Shown: positions 8,462 through 17,029, counted from the stretch's first letter. The stretch: DNA of 58,063 bases from an uncultured Lachnospiraceae bacterium (GCA_910577785.1 CAJTNT010000025.1:1-58063), one strand, 5' to 3'. Numbers and translations are program-made. Notes: generated by a model not told the origin, from the sequence alone.

Positions 8462-10930
8462 TTAAGCTTCCGGCATTTCTACCTTCACCTTATCCAGATG
8501 CCAAATGTCATCCACATATTCCTGAATCGTCCTGTCCGAAGTAAACTTGCCGGCATGCGCCACGTTGAGGATGGCCATCTTTGCCCAGCCCTTCTCATCG
8601 CGGTAAGCCTTCTCCACCTTCTCCTGCGCCTCAGCATAGGAACGGAAATCCTTCAGGATAAAGTAGGTGTCCGCATACTGCGTTTCCTTCTTATTTAACA
8701 GTGAATTATACAGCGGCCGGAACAATTCGGAATCGTGCCTTGAATACATGCCATTAATCAGCTGCATCAATACCTGGCGGATCTCCTGATCCTGGTTGAA
8801 AATCTGCATCGGGTCATAATCGCGCTTCTTCTCATGCTCAATCACTTCCTCTGAGCTCATGCCGAAGATAAAGGCGTTCTCTTCCCCTACCTCCTCCACG
8901 ATTTCCACATTGGCGCCATCCATGGTACCCAGGGTCACTGCGCCGTTGAGCATAAACTTCATATTGCCCGTCCCGGAAGCTTCCTTGCTGGCCGTGGAAA
9001 TCTGCTCGGATACATCGGAGGCCGCAAAAATATGCTCCGCAATGGATACCTTGTAATCCTCAATAAACACAACCTTAATCTTGCCGTCAATCGAAGGATC
9101 GTTGTTGACAACGTCCGCCACACTGTTAATCAGCTTAATGGTCAGCTTGGCAATCTTATAGCCTGCGGCAGCCTTGGCGCCAAAAATAAATGTCCTTGGG
9201 TAGAACTCCATATCCGGATGCGCCTTGAGCTTGTTATACAGGTACATCACATGGAGGATGTTCAGCAGCTGGCGCTTGTACTCATGCAATCGCTTCACCT
9301 GCACGTCAAAAATGGAGCGCGGGTCTACTTCAATGCCGTTGTGCTTACGGATATACTCTGCCAGGCGCAGCTTATTCTGATATTTGATGTTCATGAACTC
9401 CTGCTGTGCCTTCTCATCCTGCGCATAGACCGCCAGCTTCTCTAAATGCGGCAGGTTGGTTACCCAGTCGTCCCCGATGTATTTGTTAATCCACTCGGAC
9501 AGCAGTGGGTTGCCATGGTAGAGGAACCTTCTCTGGGTAATGCCGTTGGTCTTGTTGTTGAACTTCTCCGGGAACATCAGATAGAAATCATGCAGCTCCT
9601 GGTTCTTGAGGATCTCGGTATGCAGCCTGGCCACGCCGTTGACTGAGCAGCCTGCCGCAATGGCAAGATGCGCCATCTTCACCTGTCCGTCATAAATAAT
9701 GGCCATTTTCTTTACCTTGTTAAAGTCCCCAGGGAACTTGCGCTCAATATCCTGGATAAAGCGGCGGTTAATCTCCTCCACAATCTGGTAAATCCTTGGC
9801 AGCAGGCGGGAGAAAATCTCAATCGGCCATTTCTCCAATGCCTCGGACATAATCGTATGGTTGGTATAGGCGCAGGTGTGGGTCGTGATTTCCCATGCCT
9901 CATCCCAGTTCATGCCTTCCTCATCCAAGAGGATGCGCATCAGCTCTGCCACGGCAACGGTTGGATGGGTATCATTGAGCTGGATGGCCACTTTGTCCGG
10001 CAGCTTGTGCAGATCCTGATGGTATTTCTTGTAACGGGCGACAGCGCGCTGCACACTGGCCGATACGAAGAAATACTGCTGTTTTAAGCGCAGCTCCTTG
10101 CCCTGGATCTGGTTGTCGTTGGGGTAGAGGACGTTGACTAGGTTCCTGGCCAGGTTTACCTGCTCCACGGCCTTGTTGTAGTCGCCCTTGTCAAATGCGT
10201 CCAGCTCAAAATACTTCTCTGGCTCCGCATCCCAGGCAATCAGCACGTTTACCATATTGTTGTTATAGCCTACCACCGGCATGTCATAAGGCACGGCGCG
10301 GATCGTCTGGTAGCCTTCCTGGATAAACCTTACCTTGCCGCTACTATCGACTTCGGAGCGGACATAGCCGCCGAATTTTACCGGGAAGGTATGTTCCGGG
10401 CGGCGCAGCTCAAAGGGATAGCCGTCCTTGAGCCAGTTGTCTGGCTCCTCCGTCTGGAAGCCATTCTTGATTTGCTGGCGGAAAAGGCCGTAGTGGTAAC
10501 GGATGCCGCAGCCGTAAGCAGCGTATCCCAGGGTAGAGAGGGATTCCAAAAAGCAGGCGGCAAGCCTGCCCAGGCCGCCATTCCCCAGGGCGGGATCCGG
10601 CTCCTGGTCTTCAATGACGTTTAAGTCAAAGCCGATCTCCTCCAAAGCCTCTTTTACCTGCTGGTAAGCGGTCAGGTTAATCAGGTTGTTGCCTAACGCG
10701 CGGCCTACCAGGAATTCCATTGACATATAATACACAATCTTGGGATCCTTTTTCTCAAAGGTTTTCTGCGTGGCAAGCCACTGATCGATAATGACTTCCT
10801 TCACAGCTTGAGAAACGGCCTGGTACACTTCCTGCTGGGAAGCCTCTTCCAGGGTCTTGCGGTATAAATTCTTTACATTGTCTTTAATTTCTTGGATAAA
10901 CTTTTCTTTATCAAACATTTTGCTGTTCAT
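8462..10930 (-). CDS. glgP: Glycogen/starch phosphorylase
   Basis: This enzyme releases glucose-1-phosphate from alpha-1,4-glucans (EC 2.4.1.1), using pyridoxal phosphate. The 822-aa length and collinear motifs fit the GT35 family: the N-terminal VYYMSMEFLVGRALGNNL and LGNGGLGRLAACFLESL, and the PLP-lysine region EASGTGNMKFMLNGA. The start at 10930 has AAGGAG 6 nt upstream and lies inside the 3' end of ileS, so the two frames overlap by 20 bp. No promoter fits between them, so glgP should be expressed from the ileS transcript and be subject to its T-box leader. A second ATG four codons in has a weaker context. Confidence 0.97.
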   Translation of the reverse strand: MNSKMFDKEKFIQEIKDNVKNLYRKTLEEASQQEVYQAVSQAVKEVIIDQWLATQKTFEKKDPKIVYYMSMEFLVGRALGNNLINLTAYQQVKEALEEIGFDLNVIEDQEPDPALGNGGLGRLAACFLESLSTLGYAAYGCGIRYHYGLFRQQIKNGFQTEEPDNWLKDGYPFELRRPEHTFPVKFGGYVRSEVDSSGKVRFIQEGYQTIRAVPYDMPVVGYNNNMVNVLIAWDAEPEKYFELDAFDKGDYNKAVEQVNLARNLVNVLYPNDNQIQGKELRLKQQYFFVSASVQRAVARYKKYHQDLHKLPDKVAIQLNDTHPTVAVAELMRILLDEEGMNWDEAWEITTHTCAYTNHTIMSEALEKWPIEIFSRLLPRIYQIVEEINRRFIQDIERKFPGDFNKVKKMAIIYDGQVKMAHLAIAAGCSVNGVARLHTEILKNQELHDFYLMFPEKFNNKTNGITQRRFLYHGNPLLSEWINKYIGDDWVTNLPHLEKLAVYAQDEKAQQEFMNIKYQNKLRLAEYIRKHNGIEVDPRSIFDVQVKRLHEYKRQLLNILHVMYLYNKLKAHPDMEFYPRTFIFGAKAAAGYKIAKLTIKLINSVADVVNNDPSIDGKIKVVFIEDYKVSIAEHIFAASDVSEQISTASKEASGTGNMKFMLNGAVTLGTMDGANVEIVEEVGEENAFIFGMSSEEVIEHEKKRDYDPMQIFNQDQEIRQVLMQLINGMYSRHDSELFRPLYNSLLNKKETQYADTYFILKDFRSYAEAQEKVEKAYRDEKGWAKMAILNVAHAGKFTSDRTIQEYVDDIWHLDKVKVEMPEA

Positions 10931-13900
10931 CTTTTTCTCCTTCTTCTACTTTTTCTACACCCAGCGTCACTTTCTCGCCATTGATATTCCACTCTTTCTC
11001 ATATCCCTTGACGGCGTCGCTGCGGATGCTGACGGCCAGCACCTCAGACTGGATCTGCGCGCCGTAGCTCTGGAAAATTCTGTCAATTGTCTCTTCTGCC
11101 CGATAAGAAATATGGATGTTATCCATCACCTCAAACCCTGCCTCTTTGCGCATGGTCTGGATCTTGCTGATTAACTCCCGGACAAACCCTTCCTCCATCA
11201 ATTCCGGGGTCAGGTTGGTATTCAGCACCACGGTCACTTCGTTATCGCCTTCTGTCACATAGCCTTCCTGCTGTGTCATGGTGATAAGAAGATCCTCCTC
11301 ATATAATACAACGTCTGCATTTACACTGTCAAGGGTAAGGCTGCCTTTTGCTTTCAGTTCTGCCATAGCCTGGCTGCCATTGAGTCCTGCCAGCGCCTGC
11401 TGGATCTGCCCCAGGAACTTGCCGTATTTGGGGCCCACGGTGCGCAGCTGGGGCTTGAAGATATAATCCGTAAAGCTGCTGACGTCATCCGTAAAGGTAA
11501 CCTTTTTCACGTTCAGCTCATCCTCAATGATTGCCTGGAACAGTTCTGGCAGCCCGTAAGGCGCTTTTACAAACATTTCTCCGATCGGCTGGCGGTTCTT
11601 GATATTGGCCGTGTTGCGGCACGCCCTGCCCATGACTACGATTTTAAGGACGGCGTCCATGTTCGCCTCCAGTTCCTGGTCAGCCATTGCGCTGTCTGCC
11701 ACCGGGAAGTCGCACAGATGCACGCTTTCGGGAGCGGCAGCATCAATGCTGCAGACCAGGTTGCGGTAAATATCCTCAGCCATAAAGGGAATCATTGGGG
11801 CAGCCACTTTGCTGACGGTCACCAGGGCGGTATAAAGCGTCATGTAGGCATTGATTTTATCCTGCTCCATCCCCTTTGCCCAGAAACGCTCCCGGCTCCG
11901 GCGGACATACCAGTTGCTCATGTCATCGACAAATTCCTGCAGCGCCCTTGCAGCTTCGGGAATCCTGTAATTGCCAAGGTCGCCGTCCACTTCTGCCACC
12001 AGGGTATTCAGCTTGGAGAGCAGCCATTTGTCCATCACGGACAATTTTTCCGGCTCTAACGCATATTTCGTGGCGTCAAAATTGTCAATGTTGGCATAAA
12101 GGACGAAAAAGGCATACGTGTTCCACAGCGTACCCATAAACTTGCGCTGCCCTTCCTGGACAGCCTTGCCATGGAAGCGGTTGGGCAGCCAGGGCGCGGA
12201 ATTCACATAGAAGTACCAGCGGATGGCGTCTGCACCATATTTCTCTAACGCCTCGAAGGGGTCTACGGCATTTCCCTTGGACTTGCTCATCTTCTGGCCA
12301 TTCTCATCCTGCACATGGCCAAGGACAATGACATTTTCATACGGAGCCTTATTGAACAGCAGGGTAGATTCTGCCAGCAGGGAATAGAACCAGCCCCTGG
12401 TCTGATCCACCGCCTCAGAAATAAACTGCGCGGGGAACTGCTGCTCAAATACTTCTTTGTTTTCAAACGGATAGTGGTGCTGGGCGAAAGGCATTGCCCC
12501 CGAATCAAACCAGCAATCAATCACTTCCGGCACACGATGCATCTCTTTGCCGCACTCTGGGCATTGGATGGTAACCGCGTCAATATACGGGCGGTGCAGC
12601 TCAATATCCTCCGGGCAGTTCCCCGACATTTCCTTCAGCTCGGCGATGCTGCCGATGGAATGCATATGGCCGCACTCGCACTCCCAGATGTTCAGCGGAG
12701 TCCCCCAGTAGCGGTTGCGGGAAATGCCCCAGTCCTGCACGTTCTCCAGCCAGTCACCGAAACGGCCTTTGCCAATGCTCTCCGGGATCCAATGGATGGT
12801 ATTGTTGTTGCGGATCAGGTCATCCTTGACCTCCGTCATCTTGATAAACCAGGACTCCCTTGCATAGTAAATCAGCGGCGTGTCGCAGCGCCAGCAGTGG
12901 GGGTAATCATGCTCGAATTTGGGGGCGTCAAACAGCTGCTTGCGATCCTCCAAATCCTGCAGGATCATAGGGTCTGCTTTCTTGCAGAAAATTCCCGCAT
13001 AATCCGTCTCTTCCGTCAGCTCGCCTTTGCCGTTGACGAACTGTACAAAGGGCAGGTTATAGTTCCTGCCTACCTTAGCGTCATCCTCGCCAAAGGCGGG
13101 GGCAATGTGGACAATCCCCGTGCCGTCGGTCATTGTAACATAGGAGTCGCAGGTGACGAAGTGAGCCTTCTTGCCCTGTTTGGCCACATAGTCCCCAGTA
13201 AAGGCAAACAGCGGCTCGTATTCACGGTATTCAAGGTCTGTGCCTTTGTAAGTTTCCAAGATTTCATAGGCTTTCTCCCCAGACTCCTGCTGCTCTTTGG
13301 ACAACAGAGAGGACATTACTTTGTCCAGTAAGGCTTCCGCCAGGTAATAAGTATATCCATCGGCAGCCTTCACCTTGCAGTAGGTTTCCTCAGGGTTTAC
13401 GCAGAGGGCAAGGTTAGAAGGCAGCGTCCAGGGCGTGGTCGTCCATGCCAGGAAATAGGCGTCTTCTCCCTTAGCCTTGAAACGCACAACCGCAGAACGT
13501 TCTTTTACCGCCTTATAGCCCTGGGCAACCTCCTGGGCAGAAAGGGGGGTGCCGCAGCGCGGGCAATAGGGTACGATTTTAAAGCCTTTGTACAGTAATT
13601 TGCGGTTCCAGATTTCCTTTAAGGCCCACCATTCGGATTCGATGAAGTCGTTGTGGTAGGTGACATATGGGTTATCCATATCCGCCCAGAAGCCTACCGT
13701 GCCGGAGAAGTCCTCCCACATGCCCTTGTATTTCCAAACACTTTCCTTGCATTTGTCGATGAATGGCTCCAGACCGTATTCTTCAATCTGCTCCTTGCCG
13801 TCTAAGCCCAGCAGGCGCTCCACTTCCAGCTCTACCGGCAGGCCGTGGGTATCCCAGCCGGCTTTGCGGGGAACCATCTTGCCTTTCATGGTCTGGTAAC

Positions 13901-14108
13901 GCGGGATCATGTCCTTGATGACGCGGGTCAGGACGTGGCCGATATGAGGCTTGCCATTGGCGGTTGGCGGGCCGTCGTAGAAGGTATAGGTTTCCGCCTC
14001 CTTGCGGTTTTCCATACTTTTCTGGAAAATGTTGTTTTCTTTCCAGAACTGAAGGGTCTGTTTTTCGCGGTCTACGAAATTTAGGGTTGTCTCTACTTTT
14101 TGGTACAT
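10911..14108 (-). CDS. ileS: Isoleucyl-tRNA synthetase, type 2 (eukaryote-like)
   Basis: Charges tRNA-Ile with isoleucine (class Ia synthetase). The HIGH motif is in GKPHIGHVLTRV near the N-terminus and the KMSKS motif is MSKSKGN, with the CP1 editing insertion between them (TTTPWTLPSNLAL). At 1065 aa, and with the opening LNFVDREKQTLQFWKENNIF, it resembles the longer eukaryote-like bacterial IleS2 rather than the about 930-aa IleS1. IleS2 enzymes are known to be poorly inhibited by mupirocin. A zinc-type CPRCG lies near residue 185 and further Cys pairs occur mid-protein. Expression is controlled by the upstream T-box at 14230-14514. The 3' end overlaps glgP. Confidence 0.97.
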   Translation of the reverse strand: MYQKVETTLNFVDREKQTLQFWKENNIFQKSMENRKEAETYTFYDGPPTANGKPHIGHVLTRVIKDMIPRYQTMKGKMVPRKAGWDTHGLPVELEVERLLGLDGKEQIEEYGLEPFIDKCKESVWKYKGMWEDFSGTVGFWADMDNPYVTYHNDFIESEWWALKEIWNRKLLYKGFKIVPYCPRCGTPLSAQEVAQGYKAVKERSAVVRFKAKGEDAYFLAWTTTPWTLPSNLALCVNPEETYCKVKAADGYTYYLAEALLDKVMSSLLSKEQQESGEKAYEILETYKGTDLEYREYEPLFAFTGDYVAKQGKKAHFVTCDSYVTMTDGTGIVHIAPAFGEDDAKVGRNYNLPFVQFVNGKGELTEETDYAGIFCKKADPMILQDLEDRKQLFDAPKFEHDYPHCWRCDTPLIYYARESWFIKMTEVKDDLIRNNNTIHWIPESIGKGRFGDWLENVQDWGISRNRYWGTPLNIWECECGHMHSIGSIAELKEMSGNCPEDIELHRPYIDAVTIQCPECGKEMHRVPEVIDCWFDSGAMPFAQHHYPFENKEVFEQQFPAQFISEAVDQTRGWFYSLLAESTLLFNKAPYENVIVLGHVQDENGQKMSKSKGNAVDPFEALEKYGADAIRWYFYVNSAPWLPNRFHGKAVQEGQRKFMGTLWNTYAFFVLYANIDNFDATKYALEPEKLSVMDKWLLSKLNTLVAEVDGDLGNYRIPEAARALQEFVDDMSNWYVRRSRERFWAKGMEQDKINAYMTLYTALVTVSKVAAPMIPFMAEDIYRNLVCSIDAAAPESVHLCDFPVADSAMADQELEANMDAVLKIVVMGRACRNTANIKNRQPIGEMFVKAPYGLPELFQAIIEDELNVKKVTFTDDVSSFTDYIFKPQLRTVGPKYGKFLGQIQQALAGLNGSQAMAELKAKGSLTLDSVNADVVLYEEDLLITMTQQEGYVTEGDNEVTVVLNTNLTPELMEEGFVRELISKIQTMRKEAGFEVMDNIHISYRAEETIDRIFQSYGAQIQSEVLAVSIRSDAVKGYEKEWNINGEKVTLGVEKVEEGEKDEQQNV

Positions 14109-14229
14109 GATATTTGGGTTCTCCTTTCGCTTGGTTTGGTGTGATGGGAAGGCTGGCTTGGCAGCGCAAGCTTATGATATTACTCCGGCGGCTAAATATC
14201 TTTGCATCGTTTCGAAGATGCTTAACAAG

Positions 14230-14514
14230 AAAAAGGCTCCGCCCTGTAAAAGGACGAAGCCATAAACACGCATCGTTAACCACCTGTTACATTGTACTTT
14301 GGCATTGGGGTTCGCCAATGGCAGCATACAAGATTCCTATAACGGGGGAATAGCCCGTCCCAGTCTACTGTCTTAATCTTATAAAAATTAAGATTTCAAT
14401 GGGCGACTCAGGAGTGATATTCAGGCTGCCCCTGCTGCGCCGGCTTTCACCCTCCCGGCTCGCTGCTGCATCGGAATGCTGCCTTACTGTCTCCATCACA
14501 GTCTTTTTCTATCT
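14230..14514 (-). promoter_or_regulatory. T-box leader (tRNA-Ile) of ileS-glgP
   Basis: On the - strand, GAATATCACTCCTGAG places an ATC isoleucine codon (14418-14416) at the specifier position. The T-box sequence GGTGGTTAACGATGCG lies at 14284-14269. A terminator follows: ggcttcgtcc (14261-14252), a 7-nt loop, gggcggagcc (14244-14235), then five U. Uncharged tRNA-Ile should stabilise the antiterminator. The antiterminator sequence departs from the commoner GGTGGTACCGCG form. The 5' boundary is inferred from the promoter just upstream. Confidence 0.9.
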
Positions 14515-14520
14515 GCCGAT

Positions 14521-14549
14521 ATTATAAAGCGTGATTTTTCTGTTGTCAA
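14521..14549 (-). promoter_or_regulatory. Perfect consensus sigma-A promoter of ileS
   Basis: On the - strand TTGACA (14549-14544) and TATAAT (14526-14521) are separated by exactly 17 bp, a full consensus match. Transcription would start near 14514 and give a leader of about 400 nt before the ileS ATG. Confidence 0.9.
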
Positions 14550-14620
14550 GGCATGAAATGTATTTTATGGCGATCATTAATGCTCCGCTGCCATAAATTC
14601 TTTTCAAACATCCGTGAACC

Positions 14621-14639
14621 GGAGAGGCGGATTCGAACC
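14621..14639 (-). other. Short tRNA 3'-end-like sequence
   Basis: Read on the - strand, this stretch is GGTTCGAATCCGCCTCTCC: a T-loop (TTCGAAT) followed by a CCTCTCC segment like the 3' acceptor arm of serine tRNAs. No matching 5' half is present, the T-stem is imperfect and no CCA follows, so it is not a working tRNA. It may be a relic left by integration at a tRNA gene, or chance. Confidence 0.25.
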
Positions 14640-14656
14640 ATTGCAGCAAGACCTTT

Positions 14657-15274
14657 CTAATAGTCATACATTTCATCCATAATTTCCTGCAAAATTTCAT
14701 TATACATAGGGCTATCCATATACTGCCTTTGGATAAAGCCTGCATAAATAGAAATAAGAGCTGTTAAAAGTATTCCAATGGCAGAACATACGATTCCTGC
14801 AATCGCCATCCCTTTTGCTGTCTTTTTCTGTATCTGCAGAATCCCCAGCACAATAGACACAATCCCCAGCGGCACGCTCAGGCACCAGATGCAGCATGTC
14901 ACCAATGCAAGGATTCCACATACCATGGAAGCAATCCCAAACCCCTGGCTGGGCGGCTGCCCATAATACCCATTCGCAGAGCCTCCTGGAGGCGGGTTAT
15001 ATCCTGATGATGTATTGTAGTCTGGCGCTGTGTTATACCCTGACGTTGTATTAAAGTCTGATGCGCTATTGTAGCCAGATGTTGCATTGTAGTCCGGCGA
15101 GCCATTGTAGCCGGATGTTGCATTGTAGTCCGGCGAGCCATTGTAGCCGGATGCTGTATTGTAGTCTGGTGCGCCATTATAGCCAGCTTGCCTGCCGTAG
15201 TCCTGAGAGGAAGCATTACCAGATACGTTCTCTGACTGTCCTGAATTTCCATATAAATTATTTTCGTCTCCCAT
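14657..15274 (-). CDS. DUF4190-like membrane protein with N-terminal Tyr/Asn/Gly repeats
   Basis: The 205-aa protein has a disordered N-terminal half made of 12-residue tandem repeats (residues 34-93, five units such as GSPDYNATSGYN). A Pro/Gly linker follows, then two hydrophobic helices around a short loop, in the style of DUF4190 (GFGIASMVCGILALVTCC, with KKTAKGMAIAGIVCS between the helices). The start has AGGAGG 8-9 nt upstream. The architecture (low-complexity cytoplasmic tail plus a two-helix membrane anchor) is common in Firmicutes, but no function is known. It lies between the ileS promoter region and the SDR gene on the same strand, 32 bp after the SDR stop, so it may share the SDR transcript. 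Confidence 0.75.
   Translation of the reverse strand: MGDENNLYGNSGQSENVSGNASSQDYGRQAGYNGAPDYNTASGYNGSPDYNATSGYNGSPDYNATSGYNSASDFNTTSGYNTAPDYNTSSGYNPPPGGSANGYYGQPPSQGFGIASMVCGILALVTCCIWCLSVPLGIVSIVLGILQIQKKTAKGMAIAGIVCSAIGILLTALISIYAGFIQRQYMDSPMYNEILQEIMDEMYDY
14996..15175. repeat. Five 36-bp in-frame tandem repeats
   Basis: Five consecutive 36-bp units encode residues 34-93 of the DUF4190-like protein. Units two and three are almost identical at DNA level, and the outer ones have diverged. Such an array can expand or contract by slippage while keeping the frame. Confidence 0.85.
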
Positions 15275-15306
15275 GTGAAAAACCTCCTGCTTTCTTTTCC
15301 ATGCGC

Positions 15307-16107
15307 TTATGGCCTCTGGCCAAGGCCGCCTTCCAATGTAATCGTCTCACCTGTCATAAACTTGAAATCCGGGGATGCCAGCTGTACGCATACCCTGCCG
15401 ATTTCTGTTTCCACATCACCGTAATGGCCAAGAGGCGGCATTTTCACATTCTGCTCAAAGGCTTCCGGATAAGCCTGCTGGAACTTCTCCAGCTGGGCTG
15501 TCCATGCCAGGGGACAGATAATATTCACATTGATGCCATCCTTGCCCCACTCGGTAGCCGCCACGCGGGTCAGTCCACGGATGCCCTCTTTGGCCGCCGC
15601 GTAGGCACACTGCCCAAAATTACCGAACAGCCCTGCGCCTGATGCAAAGTTGATGACAGATCCCTTCGTCTTGGCCAGATGCGGATAGCATGCCTTCATA
15701 TAATAAAATGTGGCATATAAGCCGGAATAAATGGCGAGGTTAAACTGCTCGGTCGTGTGGTCAGCCAGCGTAACGCCTGAGGCGGATGCCTGGGCATTGT
15801 TAATCAATACATGGATATCGCCAAACGTATCCATCGTCTGGTCCACAACTTTCTGCACCACTGCCTCATTGTCTGACGTATCGCTTACATCTGCCTGCAC
15901 AATCAGTACCTTAATGCCATAATCTCTTTCCAGGTCTGCCTTCGCATCCTCTAATTTCTGCATATTCCGCCCGGTAATCACCAGGTTTGCCCCTTCCTTG
16001 GCGTAAGCAGTTGCAATGCCGTATCCAATGGATCCGCAGCTGCCATCGCTTAACACTGCCTTGCCTGCCCCTGTAATAATCGCTGTCTTATTTGTTAAAA
16101 ATCCCAT
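15307..16107 (-). CDS. Short-chain dehydrogenase/reductase
   Basis: A 266-aa NAD(P)-dependent oxidoreductase of the classical SDR fold. It has the nucleotide-binding Gly motif, here extended (TGAGK, eight residues, then GSIGYG), an NNAQ motif (VLINNAQAS, normally NNAG), the catalytic Ser in VINFASGAG, and the YxxxK pair YAAAK. The C-terminal GETITLEGG is typical of FabG-like enzymes. The substrate is unknown. AGGAGG lies 6 nt before the ATG. It is divergent from the toxin-antitoxin pair and typA. A TATAAT on the - strand near 16160 could be its -10 box, but no good -35 is seen. Confidence 0.9.
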   Translation of the reverse strand: MGFLTNKTAIITGAGKAVLSDGSCGSIGYGIATAYAKEGANLVITGRNMQKLEDAKADLERDYGIKVLIVQADVSDTSDNEAVVQKVVDQTMDTFGDIHVLINNAQASASGVTLADHTTEQFNLAIYSGLYATFYYMKACYPHLAKTKGSVINFASGAGLFGNFGQCAYAAAKEGIRGLTRVAATEWGKDGINVNIICPLAWTAQLEKFQQAYPEAFEQNVKMPPLGHYGDVETEIGRVCVQLASPDFKFMTGETITLEGGLGQRP

Positions 16108-16189
16108 GATAACCTCCTTATGCCAAAAATTCTATGGTTCCTCTTTTTACTGCCTTTACCATTATACCCCAATTTCGCTAGAAACGCCA

Positions 16190-16267
16190 CATTCTTTTAC
16201 AAAAACCTTGCCAAATGGAAATTATGTGGTAAAATGAAAAAACGAAACCATAGATATTAATCATTAC
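16190..16267. repeat. 78-bp direct repeat, copy 1 (promoter-bearing)
   Basis: Identical over all 78 positions to 16952-17029. It contains TTGCCA (16208-16213), a 16-bp spacer and an extended -10 TGGTAAAAT (TAAAAT at 16230-16235) reading toward the antitoxin gene. The two copies flank the toxin-antitoxin genes, and the unit period is 762 bp. Confidence 0.95.
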
Positions 16268-16291
16268 AATGACGTTTGGAGGCGAATTCCT

Positions 16292-16510
16292 ATGCTGATG
16301 GCAGTAAATGGATACTATAATGGAAGCAACATTATTCTGGAAGAGGATGTGCCCTTATCCGAAGGGCAGAAGGTAATCGTAACCATCCTTGATGCCGTCC
16401 CTCCCAAAAACAATATTAATCTGAATAACTATATGGGCAGGGGCAAAAAAATGTTTTCTACAGATGCACAAGACTATATAAAGGAATTAAGAAAGAATGA
16501 CAGATTATAA
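16292..16510 (+). CDS. Antitoxin of a VapBC-like pair
   Basis: A 72-aa protein with an N-terminal beta-hairpin of the type seen in DUF104/AF2212-like and related VapB antitoxins (NGYYNGSNIILEEDVPLSEG, then KVIVTILD). Its C-terminal tail (DAQDYIKELRKNDRL) would contact the toxin. GGAGG lies 9 nt before the ATG. It overlaps the PIN-domain gene by 14 bp, the usual antitoxin-first arrangement. It should neutralise the downstream ribonuclease and may repress its own promoter, which lies in the 78-bp repeat just upstream. Confidence 0.8.
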   Translation: MLMAVNGYYNGSNIILEEDVPLSEGQKVIVTILDAVPPKNNINLNNYMGRGKKMFSTDAQDYIKELRKNDRL

Positions 16511-16949
16511 GAAAATTTTTCTGGACACAGCGCCATTTATTTATTTTTTAGATAATGATACAAATTACGCCCCAAAAGTAAAATCTATTTTTGCTGAAAT
16601 ACTCCGGAAAAATATCCCTATGGCAACATCCGTAATCACTTGCGAAGAATATTTAGTATTTTCATTTCGAACAGATAACCTAGAAAAAATTGCAGTCTTT
16701 TATGAGTTTATTAGAGATTGCCATATTTCACTATACAATATCAATCAGAACACGGCCGAAAAAGCTGCTCAGATCCGGGCAGAATATCCACATTTTAAAG
16801 GTATGGACTCCCTACAGCTTGCAGCCGCCTGCACGGCAGGCTGCGATATTTTTCTGACAAATGACAAACAGCTAAGGCACTTCCATGAAATAACCTGCAT
16901 TACCATAAATGACTGGGAAAACGATGAAAGGTGTGAAAATAACTTATAG
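16497..16949 (+). CDS. PIN-domain toxin (VapC-like ribonuclease)
   Basis: A 150-aa PIN-domain protein. The acidic residues that bind metal in this fold are in place: Asp in FLDTAPFIYFLD, Glu in TCEEYLVF, Asp in GMDSLQLAAA and Asp in FLTNDKQL. VapC toxins cleave specific RNAs (initiator tRNA or rRNA loops in characterised cases); this target is unknown. The start codon lies within the antitoxin gene, with AAGGA upstream, so translation is coupled. The gene ends only 3 bp before the second 78-bp repeat. An intact active site suggests the module is functional. Confidence 0.9.
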   Translation: MTDYKKIFLDTAPFIYFLDNDTNYAPKVKSIFAEILRKNIPMATSVITCEEYLVFSFRTDNLEKIAVFYEFIRDCHISLYNINQNTAEKAAQIRAEYPHFKGMDSLQLAAACTAGCDIFLTNDKQLRHFHEITCITINDWENDERCENNL

Positions 16950-16951
16950 TT

Positions 16952-17029
16952 CATTCTTTTACAAAAACCTTGCCAAATGGAAATTATGTGGTAAAATGAA
17001 AAAACGAAACCATAGATATTAATCATTAC
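16952..17029. repeat. 78-bp direct repeat, copy 2 (typA promoter)
   Basis: Exact duplicate of 16190-16267, carrying the same TTGCCA/16 bp/TGGTAAAAT promoter, here reading into typA (start 17089). This is presumably the ancestral typA promoter. The antitoxin promoter is the other copy. Confidence 0.95.

Noticed and set aside
9032..9445. Long + strand frames opposite glgP, ileS, ribD and the atp genes
   Set aside because: All are mirror frames of well-supported conserved genes, caused by codon bias, without ribosome-binding sites or recognisable motifs.
13783..14283. Open frame across the ileS start and T-box leader
   Set aside because: It covers the T-box terminator and the ileS coding start in another frame, so it is a shadow.
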